Below, one piece after another: positions 33,723 through 42,978 of a DNA stretch of 64,000 nucleotides (positions are counted from its first letter, which is position 1; each line of letters starts with the position of its first letter). The stretch is from the NCBI GenBank assembly GCA_022575985.1, contig JAKSXM010000007.1:60232501-60296500 (forward strand), in the 5' to 3' direction. The position numbers were made by a program, and so were the translations under genes. This DNA comes from Anagrus nilaparvatae. Lineage: Eukaryota; Arthropoda; Insecta; Hymenoptera; Mymaridae. The notes below the pieces were generated by a model. The model did not search any database and was not told where the DNA came from. It worked only from the letters and a program-made list of their open reading frames with translations.

Positions 33723-35686
33723 GGTGCAGATAATGACAACATTCCCATTGAAAATACAATGGTCAAATATGTATACGATGTTAAACTAGAGGAGCTGGAC
33801 GCTTTTATTAAAGAAAAATTGCAAGGACATTTTCATGATTACGTTGCTGTGGTTGTAAGTTTTATAATTTTCGTTCGGTTTGTCATCATTATTATTTTTT
33901 TATAAAATGCTTTTTTTTTAGCTTTGTGCTTGTTATGAACCTGATAAAAACATCGACATAAAAAAGTGGATCGAAAATGTTCCAAACGACCATTTCAGGT
34001 TGGAGAAATTTGAGGAAGGGACGTTCACGGAGGGTGAACCTACACCTTTTCGCGTCTTAGGAACTTATCAAACGTCAAAGAAGGACCACATAAAGAAGGC
34101 TTTCTCTAACAGTATAGGAAAAACAGAATCTGGAAACTCTTCCTTAAAAGACGTACCCATTAAAATGGATGATTTTGTTAAGAGCGGAAGGGTGTGGACC
34201 AATCTGCGTGACCACAACGCCTCTTTCGATCAGTACCACACCCTTCAATTTCAAAAAGGAACAAACATAGTCGGGCGATACATTCATGAATCTGCAGGTA
34301 ATAATACTATCATTTGCTTCTTTTTATTGTCTTTGTTTTATCATTATTTTAATTTGCTTCTTATGGGTTAACCCGTCCGATGTTGTATGTGAGTCCAGCT
34401 GATTCTACCACATGTAATCACTTGAAGTACGCTTAGCTATACTCTGCAAATTTGGGGATTTTTGGTGACAAATGGTGGATGTTTTTTCCAGAAAGCGCTG
34501 CACATCCATTAAAAATGGTTGTTAAGAGCTACCTGCTTTCGTATCCTGGTTGCCCCAATCGAAAAGACAATAAAAGAAAAGCAGCTGTCGTGCAATTGCC
34601 CGAACGAAGATCCACCCGTTTGAATTTACCTCAGAAGCAATCTACGGAGAATGCTTTGCGTAAAGGCAATAACAATAATGAAAAAGCAAGTGTCGAAGAT
34701 TCAATGGGAGAAGCAACTAGCAAGTTAGGTCAAAATAATTTCAGTAAGGTTTGTGAAAGAGGTTCACCTTGCGGTTTTTGTAGCTGCAGAGTTGAAAGCT
34801 TTCACGAGTCGTCGATATTCCCAACCCAAAAATTTTTGGACGACCACAAGATCCCTCGAGCTTTTATTATGCAGCGAGCAGGGGATTTGGTCCTAATTAA
34901 CAAATCCTGCGCGCATCTAGTGTACAACAAAACTGATTCAGCTGCTGGTAAGTTGATACTTTCATTATGTTTTTTATGTTTTTTGTGTTTCAGCTTCTTT
35001 ATTATTAATTTTTTCTTCTACACACAGAAGCGATTAATTTTTTACCTACTTGGTTTGGTGGGCAGCATAGCCAGCAGTATACTTGCTGCTGCATCGTAAC
35101 TGATCGCCATCAGATTCTTACTACACATTACGATAGACGAAGGCCGGATCTAGTATGTATCAATGAAGATTGCGAGCATATACAGTCTTTTCCAACAGCT
35201 GAAGCTATTGAGAAACACCTCAAACGACACGAGGCTCTTGATCGGACTAGGACTGGCAAAAACTTATCTCCTACAGCTTCTTATGCGTTAGAAGATCTAT
35301 TTGAGAGTAGAGCAAGCATTGATGTTAGTCTTGCTTCCGATGAGCCCTTTAAAATGCAATGCATCGAGGAAAACCTCTTTAAGACATATGTTGATAATGC
35401 TTCGGAATCTGCGCCGAAAAAAGGTCGGCCTCAAAATACTTTCTCGTTAAGTGATTTCAAGGAATTTGTTAAAGCGAACATCAATAGCGATAGCTCATGT
35501 GGTCAAAGTGATATACCAGTGCAAGATGCCAGAGAAGCTGCTACTCATGCGTGTAACATTGACGAGGCAGCAATTAAAATTGTAACTGATAATATTTTGT
35601 CTGTTGAAAAGCATGTTGCAAATAAAGATAAAAATAAACCTGTTGCTCTAATTACAACAGCAGAAAATTGTATTAATAGCAATTAA
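33723..35686 (+). CDS. multi-exon JmjC-like protein with C2H2 finger, iron-binding half degenerate
   Basis: Proposed exons 33723-33854, 33922-34297, 34492-34947 and 35028-35686 join with matching phases (0, 1, 1) and no internal stop. The protein has the second half of a JmjC (2-oxoglutarate/iron oxygenase) domain: FIMQRAGDLVLINKSCAHLV then EAINFLPTWF. A finger (CINEDC ... HLKRH) and a tail with an AT-hook-like KKGRPQ follow. The first half of the JmjC core is readable in frame inside the proposed third intron (34381-34491: SPADSTTCNHLKYA, stop, LYSANLGIFGDKWW). There the usual HxD/E is HLK and a TAG replaces the next residue. So either this is a pseudogene or splicing has moved to skip the dead part. 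JmjC proteins usually demethylate histones; this copy is unlikely to be catalytic. The true 5' exons are unknown. Confidence 0.55.
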
Positions 35687-35704
35687 GCTTTAGCAAAAGA
35701 TGTT

Positions 35705-35806
35705 GATAATGCATTTGACTCTGCGCCAAAAAAAGGTTGGCCTCAAAATACTTTCTCGTTAAGTGATTTCGAGGAATTTCTTAAAGCAAACATCAATAGC
35801 GATAGG
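35705..35806 (+). repeat. partial duplicate of the JmjC gene's last exon
   Basis: This segment repeats 35390-35495 with few changes (shared CCTCAAAATACTTTCTCGTT and AAGTGATTTC). It lies just after the stop codon, is a tandem partial duplication, and repeats the KKG(R/W)PQ motif in translation. Confidence 0.7.
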
Positions 35807-36004
35807 TTCAGGTTTTTAAAAAACATCGATAGCATCAGGTTTTTAAAAAATTTTTAAGTGTGCTATACTGTTGTAAAGTTTATTGTAAAATTTTCACTCA
35901 TCAGCTACCGTTCTTGAAAGTTCCGTAAAAAAAATCTAGAAAACGTTATAAAAAAAAATAGGTTTTTATACCTATATAAAATAACCTGGAAGTAGGTCCT
36001 TTTT

Positions 36005-36128
36005 TTTGAATGTTTAAACCTGCTATATTATATTTACAGGAAAAAAAAGTGTTAGAAAAATGTTTTCTTATCGTCAAGAAAACAATTTTTTCTAACATTT
36101 TTTTTCCTGAATCATAACAGGTTTAAAT
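36005..36128. repeat. hairpin repeat
   Basis: The left arm 36010-36066 (TTTAAACCTGC ... GTGTTAGAAAAATGTTTTCTT) is mirrored by 36075-36128 (AAGAAAACAATTTTTTCTAA ... AACAGGTTTAAA). A compact fold-back, non-coding. Confidence 0.65.
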
Positions 36129-36129
36129 A

Positions 36130-36675
36130 TAAAAAATAGAGTTAAACATTATCCCGTTCGAATCTTAAAAAAGAAAAATAATAATGGAGGATTGTTCCTT
36201 GAAATTGAAATACAGGCAGTTTACAGATCTTTTAGGAAAGTTTACGGAAAGTCCCCTCTGTTAAGTGCGAAAATTTCTAAGCAAAAGCATATTATGAAAC
36301 AAATCTGTCGACCAATTTGGAACGATAAACGATGCATAAAATTAAAGTTTTTCAAATTTATCATACTTAGATTTGCGTGATCTGGTTTATTGTGGTCAAA
36401 GTTGCAAAGAGTCATTCATATGCAAAATTTTTAAAATCTAATATAAAATTCAAATTTAGCAGGAAGCTACACTGAAAAAAAATCCGCTTGTGACTAACGA
36501 AATTTTTTTTCTTACAAATGACCTAGCTGAAACGTAGAAAAAATTTAAAAAAAAAATTCGCTCAAATAGGATGTGCACGCAACGGTATAAAAATGCAAAA
36601 AAAAATTTGTTTAAAAAAAAAAATTTTTTTTAATTTTCTTTACATTTCAATTCATTTGTAATCGTTTATGCAAAA
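36130..36675. other. A+T-rich intergenic DNA
   Basis: No gene, RNA or repeat arm was recognised; the 62-codon frame at 36192 has no motif. Confidence 0.45.
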
Positions 36676-37036
36676 AAAGAAACTTATAACCAGTTTATGT
36701 AAATGTGTTAACACAACCTAAATGCATGGAATATGTTGACTACAGCTATACGGGCTAGGTATAATGCATAAATTAACAGTAATTAACACCTTCATCCTCG
36801 CCTTTACCAGATGTTAAGATTCTAAACCCAAATTATTCTGATTTCCCAAACCCGTATCATTTGAAGTTCCTAAACTTGAATTATTCCAAGTCCCTTAACC
36901 GGAATTATTACAAGTCCCTAATACCAGATTATTCTACGTACCTAAACCTGATTTACTTAAAGTCCCTAAATCGAAATAATTAATAATTTTCGGATTCCTT
37001 GGGTACCTCTCCCTGTAAACATGTTCCATGTTAAAA
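36676..37036 (-). mobile_element. second copy of the GGAACATGTT element
   Basis: This is the reverse complement of 10095-10500. It starts with AAACTTATAACCAG and a hairpin (TGTGTTAACACA), and ends CCCTGTAAACATGTTCCATG. It is flanked on both sides by runs of A (GCAAAAAAAG and TTAAAAATTCC), again an A/T homopolymer target. The interior contains repeated phrases such as AAGTCCCTAA; no coding sequence. Confidence 0.65.
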
Positions 37037-37239
37037 ATTCCACTACCCTGATGCAAAGAAATAATTAAACACAATTCAAAATTTTACAATAGAACACAAT
37101 ACAATAAAACACAATTCAACTTTAAGATTCAATATAAAATACGATTAAAAAGAAAATACGCATTTCAAATTTCAGCGTAGGATCTTTAGGGTCAGTAAAA
37201 GTTTGAAGAAAATTATTACATTTCCCGATTAAATTAATA

Positions 37240-37565
37240 ATTTTCTAATTTTCCAAGATGGTGGACCAAAAAAATAAACAACAAGAAAATTGAATTAATG
37301 ATGGCACCGGGGGTTTTAATAGTCACTAAAAAGGAATTTTTGGGGGAAAATAATACTTATTGGTTATTTTATACATTTTCCAATTTTCCCAAGATGGCGG
37401 ACTAGAAAATTTTGAAAAACAGAAAAAATGAATTTTTTACTACACTGGGGAATGTATTAGTGACTAAAAATGAATTTTATGTGATAACAATATTTTTCTA
37501 TTACCTTAAAAATTTCCTCATTTTTCCAAGATGGCGGACTTTAAAAGATTTTTAAATACAAAATG
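37240..37565 (+). repeat. ~140-bp tandem repeat, three units
   Basis: Each unit contains TTTTCCAAGATGG(C/T)GGAC, followed by an A+T-rich stretch with AATGAATTTTTTACT-like sequence. Units begin near 37250, 37388 and 37532. Function unknown. Confidence 0.6.
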
Positions 37566-37599
37566 AATTTTTTACTTTAAAATTTATTACTAATTTCAA

Positions 37600-38265
37600 A
37601 ATGTACATATTTGAAAATGATTTACTATTAAGTATTTTAGAAACTTGACTGAATTTAACAAGTAATTTAATTGATATTTTATCAAAATTTTTGTTTAGAA
37701 TAATGCACATATGCTTAAATCATTTTACTTTTTTAGATTTGTATTTGTAAATATTTAACCATTTTTTGTACCAAAAATGTTGCTAAATTTCAGGTTACAA
37801 AATGAAAAGTTTGAAAAAAAAATGTTTATAACATTTTGGGGTAGTTTTAAGGGTGCTCCAGCCACTACTGGCTGTTTCTTGCGCAGCATATTTGTAACTG
37901 AAATATTTGAACCATATATTTATTTATAATAATTTTTTAATTAAATAATCAATATTTTTCAGTATTTGGTACAAGAATATAAAAAAAAATGAAAATGTTT
38001 ATTTGTTTAAAAAAATTGACCTCAAATTTTTCCCATATTAATGAATCACAAAGATAGGGAAAAAATGAAATTTTTATATCTCTAGGTCTAGAGATCTAAT
38101 AAATACAAAAAATTTCGAAATTAAAAATTAAAACAAATTTTTTACAATTCCATATTTTTGTTCATAAGAAAATATACATCTTACATAATATTAATTTAAT
38201 AATTCACATTTATTAATTGATAAGAAAATACAATTAGCTTGTATAAGTATTTAAGCCTTATACTA
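37600..38265. other. A+T-rich intergenic DNA
   Basis: Homopolymer-rich and non-coding. The phrase GTAGTTTTAAGGGTG near 37841 recalls the 7.8-8.9 kb repeat family. Confidence 0.45.
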
Positions 38266-38269
38266 CTAA

Positions 38270-38367
38270 CATAACTGGTTTGGCCAACTGGTTATGTTAC
38301 GAAATTCTGGATCGAGAGATTCAGGTTCCATTCCCGCCAGCCACGGTGAGCGATTTTTTTTTTTTTT
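38270..38367 (+). ncRNA. tRNA-like sequence, possible SINE head or degenerate tRNA
   Basis: The strand reads TAACTGGTTTGGCCAACTGG ... CAGGTTCCATTCCCGCCAG ... GAGCG then a run of about 14 T. TGGCCAACTGG is one mismatch from the polymerase III A box, and GGTTCCATTCC is close to the B box (GGTTCGAATCC). CTGG at the front can pair with CCAG at the end, and the T-run would terminate polymerase III. No standard anticodon arm is convincing, so a SINE promoter or tRNA relic is more likely than a functional tRNA. Confidence 0.45.
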
Positions 38368-38369
38368 TT

Positions 38370-39180
38370 AATTGCCCTTTTTATTTCTGCATAGTTAAAT
38401 TAACTTTTATTTATATAAAAATTATTTATTAATTAATACACATTTTAATTAATTTATTTAAAATTTTATTATAAATTTTAATGTTAATTTTTTCATGTTA
38501 AATTTTGATGTTAACCTAACCTGTTATAACACATGTTAAAACATATGTTATAAACTTATGTTATAACATATGAGAATTTATGGCTGGGAAATGACGTCCA
38601 CAATTCTTTTAAGGTTTTTAAGACCTTTCTATCCCTGGTCTAGTTTGTCACTTAAAAGTTAATGGTTGAGGGAGGGCATTATAGAACGTCACAATTTTAT
38701 TTTATGACTCCCAGAAAAAAAAAAAATTTTAAACTTTTCTTGTATTTTTATTTTTGTTAATATTAAAAAAAAATAAAACAAGATTCTTTATAACCAGCGA
38801 AACTGTATGCAAAGCCAAAAATATTTTGTCCCTTGTTTGAAAAATAGCGTCACGGACGTCTATTTTATATTTTATTGTACCTTCTCCATTGTCCGAATTG
38901 TCACATAAGCCTACCTACCCCCAAACTATGGACATTATTTATGGAAGAACGTTTAATGTAATCACAATGCCGAATTTATTTTCATAATTAATAACTATAT
39001 GTTAATTAATAACTATTTGTTTGTAACGTCAGCATCATAACTTGAATCTTTATAATCACAAATTATGGAGTGTATGCAATAGTAATTTTTCTATGTTGTA
39101 TTGTTCAAAAATTCAAAATATACGTTGTATTGTTTATCTTTTCTCATTGTAAGCATGTAAGTATGCCATAAATTTTGTAA
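38370..39180. other. intergenic DNA with AACATATGTTATAA-type near-palindromes
   Basis: Imperfect repeats of ACATATGTTATAA occur at 38515-38575. No coding sequence was recognised. Confidence 0.45.
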
Positions 39181-39260
39181 ATTACGTGACTAAAGACCTA
39201 AGAATTATTCGCCCAAACTTGAAGATTTCATTTAAATTTTTATATCATTCATTTTTCCAG

Positions 39261-39479
39261 ATGCCGAGAAACATAAAAATAACGGCGGAAATAAGCGGAG
39301 GGGATGACGTAAGGTCACTTACTTTTAACGGAGAAACGGCGGAGGTAAATAAAAACTTAGATGAAAGAGAGGTTGCTAACAACAATAACAACGGCGAAGG
39401 AGGTAACATTGCAGCGAATGAAGAAGGCCATCCTCCAAATGAAGAGGTGAACGTTCCTCCAGATCCTGCTGTTCTATAA
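39261..39479 (+). CDS. possible last exon of an unknown acidic protein
   Basis: After a good acceptor (CATTTTTCCAG, ending 39260) an open frame begins with ATG: MPRNIKITAEISGGDDVRSL. It continues with an Asn/Glu/Gly-rich, acidic tail (NNNNNGEGGNIAANEEG, ending PPDPAVL) and stops at 39479. Base use is richer in G+C than the surroundings, and AATAAA occurs near 39570. No family is recognised. It could be the coding exon of a short gene with a non-coding first exon, or a fragment carried by a transposon. Confidence 0.4.
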   Translation: MPRNIKITAEISGGDDVRSLTFNGETAEVNKNLDEREVANNNNNGEGGNIAANEEGHPPNEEVNVPPDPAVL

Positions 39480-40270
39480 TATAGCTTGTTAATATAGAAT
39501 ATTAATTTATACTGTTTATTTTTTTAAATTTGATACTAATGAAGAGTGCAAGCATAATTTTAAATAAGTAATAAAGATATCAGGGTGACAACTATTAAAT
39601 TCCTAGCTGTGATCGAGTCGGTTAAAAGCAGGTTAAAAGTTTTCATTTACAAGTATATTGGACTTAGGTATGCCACACGTGTCAATTTAAAAAAATTAGA
39701 GGTAAAAAACTTATACATAAAATTAAATTAAGATAATCACGATTTTCTTTTTGCCTTAAAATCTCGTTAATTTTAAGTATATATGCATGTTGTCTTATAT
39801 GTATATTTATGTGCATGCATTTATTTTGAATCAGTTATTCCTCGGTCTATAATACTAAACAATTATTATATAATTTTGTTAGACTTTTTTTGCAATAATA
39901 ATCATTTTTATGAATTGATTTCTATTTCTATTATATATTATTATTTATTACAACTACTCTACTTCATACAGAATAGTATTAAATTTTATTCTTTGAGGTT
40001 TTTCATTGATGATTTTCATCTGAAAAAATTAAAGTTTTATTGAAAATTTGATAATACATACTTAAAAATTAGAACAGAAAACTGCACACAAATATTACCA
40101 GAAAACATTGCTACTGTAATTGTAAATTTTTGTTAAATTTAAATATTGGAAATCAAGAATATTTCAGAAAAAAATTAGCTGTATATCAAAAATTTGTGCT
40201 TACATGCATAAAATTTTTGAAAATCCCTTTCCTAACAGCTGAAATTAAAGTTCAAACTAATTATTTCAAA
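39480..40270. other. A+T-rich intergenic DNA
   Basis: Only low-complexity open frames are present (86 and 89 codons, rich in Ile/Tyr/Phe). No gene is called. Confidence 0.45.
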
Positions 40271-40273
40271 AAT

Positions 40274-40558
40274 TTAGTCGACACTTTCATGATTTTCAGC
40301 ATTTTTATGAGTTTTTTTATGTGCGTTAAGGTCAGTTTTTCTTTTGAAACGTGTTTCACATGTTTCACATTCATAAGGTCTTTCATCTGTATGAGATAAT
40401 CTATGACTATCGAGGTTTGGTTTAAATTTAGAACAATAGCCACAAATATTACATTTAAGAGGTCTTTCTCCAGTATGCAGTCTTACGAGTGCTTTTAATC
40501 TATTATACATGAATTTAAAACCTTTGTTACAAGTTTCACAATTAAAACGCAAATGCAT
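40274..40558 (-). pseudogene. C2H2 zinc-finger exon fragment (three fingers)
   Basis: This minus-strand frame encodes three consecutive C2H2 units joined by TGERP/TDERP linkers: FNCETCNKGF...LHTGERP, LKCNICGYCSKFKPNLDSH, and YECETCETRFKRKTDLNAH. C2H2 fingers bind DNA. In the first finger the first zinc histidine is replaced by Leu (LKALVRLH), so it is probably non-functional. Only a short tail (KNAENHESVD) follows, and no other zinc-finger exon is nearby. It is either a lone exon of a gene outside recognition or a pseudogene fragment; the lost histidine favours the latter. Confidence 0.6.
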
Positions 40559-40566
40559 AGTTTACT

Positions 40567-40810
40567 AAGAATTAGTAAAATTCATACAAAGGTTACTTAC
40601 ATTTACATATAAAATATTATGTTCAAACATTTTTCGATAAAATTTGATACTTTTTTTATTGATTTTTACAAACATTTCCTAATAATGCCTGATCTACCAC
40701 TTTCAACCCCGTTTTTAGGACATATTTAAGGGTTGTAGGTCAAAACTAATGTCAGATTCTGAAAGAGCGTCAAATTTTACTGTAGGGATGAACTTTTTAG
40801 CCACGTATCT
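40567..40810 (+). repeat. direct repeat shared with 4862-5105
   Basis: Shares CATTTCCTAATAATGCCTG, AAGGGTTGTAGGT and GATGAACTTTTTAGCCAC with 4862-5105 in the same orientation. Non-coding. Confidence 0.7.
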
Positions 40811-41139
40811 GACTTAATAAGTTATTTATTATCAAAATTATACCTAATTTATGTATCTAATAACTTTTTAAAGGTTATAATCATTTAAAATATGTAATGT
40901 TGAGTTTAATTTCATGTTTTTAGTGCAGTGTAGCTGGGTAAAAAAATAGCTAAGAAACTTGATTATCATAAAACCTGATTACGCTGGTATAGAGAGGGCC
41001 TCGTTGTGTCATTTCAAAAATAATTAAATAAAAATCATTTGTTTTAAAAAAAGCAATTAATAATTTATTTTCTGGACAGTAACCTCGAAAGTACTATTAA
41101 AATGTATTTCGGAAATAAGTGCTTTCTGGCTACTGATTA

Positions 41140-41275
41140 GAATAAATTTATACGACCCTTGTCCATGAATAAAGAATGCTCCAAATCGCACGTAAGCGAA
41201 AACATCCGAGATACGTGAAGTATTCATTACTTTTCCGGACACGAGCCGTAAATATACTATTGAGGTTTGGAGTAT
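41140..41275. mobile_element. hairpin MITE of the TATACGACCC family, copy 1
   Basis: It begins TATACGACCCTTGTCCATGA and ends TCCGGACACGAGCCGTAAAT, an imperfect inverted repeat around ...CTCCAAATCGCACG.... Sister copies lie at 48575-48730, 49040-49195 and 61548-61700. Flanking AGTGCTTTCTGGCTACTG (41115-41135) also recurs at 48500 and 61690, so the full unit is longer. Non-coding. Confidence 0.55.
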
Positions 41276-41328
41276 GACCATAATAACTGTACATCAATTG
41301 GTAATATATAATTTATATACACTTTTTT

Positions 41329-41470
41329 AGACCTGGACAAACTTATCTCAGAGTTGAAGATGAAATAATCCTGAATTTTATAATTGTAAACAACTACTAT
41401 GATCGTGCTAGGGGCTTTAAAATTTACGATGAGCTAATTGGTCGTGGAAAAAGTAATAAAAAGTTTTATT
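41329..41470 (+). other. possible orphan exon, Myb/Rap1-like
   Basis: Immediately after an acceptor (CACTTTTTTAG, about 41330) a frame reads PGQTYLRVEDEIILNFIIVN then NYYDRARGFKIYDELIGRGK. The pattern E-D-x-x-I-L-x-F-I ... G-x-x-x-Y resembles a telobox/Myb-type helix-turn-helix exon. A donor-like AAAAAGTAAT follows. No companion exon is identified nearby. The GGAACATGTT element begins directly downstream, so the gene may have been disrupted. Confidence 0.3.
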
Positions 41471-41740
41471 AACATGGAACATGTTCATTGGATGGGTTAT
41501 TTGAAAAAGTTTGACTCGGCAGGGGGGGGGGGGTGAAAAAGTGACGTTTTTAGGGGGGTGAAATGGACTTAAAATATTTTCGATTTAGGGACTTGGAATA
41601 ATTTGAAGTAGGAGTCAGGGCCTGATTACACCCTGATAAGAACAATAACTTAGAATACTTTAAGTTTCTAGACTTAGGATAATTTATATTTCGGGATTTC
41701 TTGTTATTTCGGTTTTTGGATTAATTACTGTTATGAGTTG
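41470..41740 (+). mobile_element. partial third copy of the GGAACATGTT element
   Basis: It starts AACATGGAACATGTTCATTG after a T-rich flank and shares G-runs and phrases like GGACTTGGAATAATTT with the 10.1-kb copy. The right end with the hairpin is missing. Confidence 0.55.
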
Positions 41741-41876
41741 TCACAGGGTGCATTTTTTTTTTTGAACCCATATCCACTTATATCTTATACCTTTCACCTT
41801 TCTTTTTTTATCCAAACAGGCTTAATAAAAAAAAAAAAATTATTTACGTACATATTAATTGTTTTAAGGTAATTAG

Positions 41877-41983
41877 CTTAGTTTCCGTTAGATTTTCGGC
41901 CCACAATGTTAGGTAGAACGAGCACACATTCGTAATATTTAAAACTACAAAAAACCCCTTAACTATGGTTAAGAGGGGGGGTT
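41877..41983 (+). other. 3' internal tail and polypurine tract of an LTR unit
   Basis: The stretch with CCCACAATGTTAGGTAG and CCCCTTAACTATGGTTAAGA ends in the polypurine tract AAGAGGGGGGGTT. It corresponds to 45370-45493 upstream of the next LTR. It shows that the LTR at 41984 was itself the downstream LTR of an earlier, now truncated, unit. A conserved acceptor-like CAAACAGGC lies near 41814, matching CTTTACAGGC near 45330. Confidence 0.6.
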
Positions 41984-42788
41984 TGTCACTGGGTGAAAAC
42001 CCGTGACATTTTTATATAAAAATTTTGAATTATTTATATTTAAATTTTTGCCGCTCTGCCCCGATTCGACTGTGATCTCAGAGCAATCAGAGATCGATAC
42101 TCGAACGGAACAAAAGAGAAGCGCTCACGCGCCAAGGCAGACTGATGGTAGCCATCACAGAGTGCAGACGTGCATCTCTTTCGTCTCAATCTTAGACATT
42201 TTGTTTGGTTCGCTTTGGTAAATTTGCTTAATTCAAATTGTTTTACCTAAGTTCAGTAATTTTTTTTTAACAAAAATTAATAATAAAAAAATTGATTATT
42301 TTTATATTTATATGGTAATTATTATACCAGTTATAGTAAGGAAAGCACGCAGTCGCTTCCCGTACTTTATATCAATAAACATATTTGTGTGAAATCTGGA
42401 CATAAAATTCTGTACATTAATAATTTGATAATTGGACTTTATGAAGAAGAATTAATTTTTATGTAATTATTCTCCGGAGCTCATCGTCAAGAACATCTTC
42501 AAGGTAAATACTCCAAGATTACTTGCGTATGTGTGCTCTCGGGTTTTCAGATAGGTTAATTTTCGTATTTTTCTATTAATTAATTAATATTTAATTGTAC
42601 GGTTTAATTTTGTAATATTTAGTAAATATAATTGCTTATGCGGAAAGACGCCCTAGATTTCCCATGCTCTATTGTAATTTTTTCCTTAATATTTGTATCC
42701 GGCTTTTCGTAGAATTTAAGTATTTTCTTGTAAATAAAGTTTTCTTTGTATATTTTGATATAGTTTTGATATTTGCTCTAAAATATCG
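41984..42788 (+). mobile_element. LTR of a Gypsy-type retrotransposon (first)
   Basis: It begins TGTCACTGGG directly after a polypurine tract and ends just before a primer-binding-like TGGCGCTCAACGAGC (42790-42804). It shares landmarks with the second LTR (45494-46208): a short inverted TGT(C/A)AC..GT(G/T)ACA start, CGGAAAGACGCCCT, and the TGGCGCTCAA junction. Overall identity is low, so the two LTRs belong to old or different copies. AATAAA occurs near 42370 and 42735. Confidence 0.65.
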
Positions 42789-42978
42789 TGGCGCTCAACG
42801 AGCATTTTATTTAATTAAAATTAATAATTATTAAAGCTAAAATTATAATTTATTTATTTGAAATTTCTCTCTCTTTTCCTTATAAACAGAATTTCAAGGT
42901 AAGCCTTTTGTATTATTATTCTCCCGTCGTTAAAAGCCGGTCACATATTTTGGCGCCCAACGTGGGGCCCAAAGGCTC
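42789..42978 (+). other. leader with two primer-binding-like sites
   Basis: TGGCGCTCAACGAGC at about 42790 is followed 160 bp on by TGGCGCCCAACGTGGGGC at 42951-42968. The second is a typical retroelement primer-binding site (complement of a tRNA 3' end). Between them lies a possible small exon, acceptor AAACAG before AATTTCAAG then donor GTAAGC (42886-42904). A comparable acceptor/donor pair follows the second LTR (46340-46375). Just after 42968 the sequence jumps into the RNase H/integrase boundary, marking a large internal deletion. Confidence 0.5.

Noticed and set aside
34452..34491. start of the JmjC ORF at 34452 as a translation start
   Set aside because: The first codon is not ATG and the sequence is continuous with JmjC core sequence upstream; the splice acceptor at 34491 explains the exon better.
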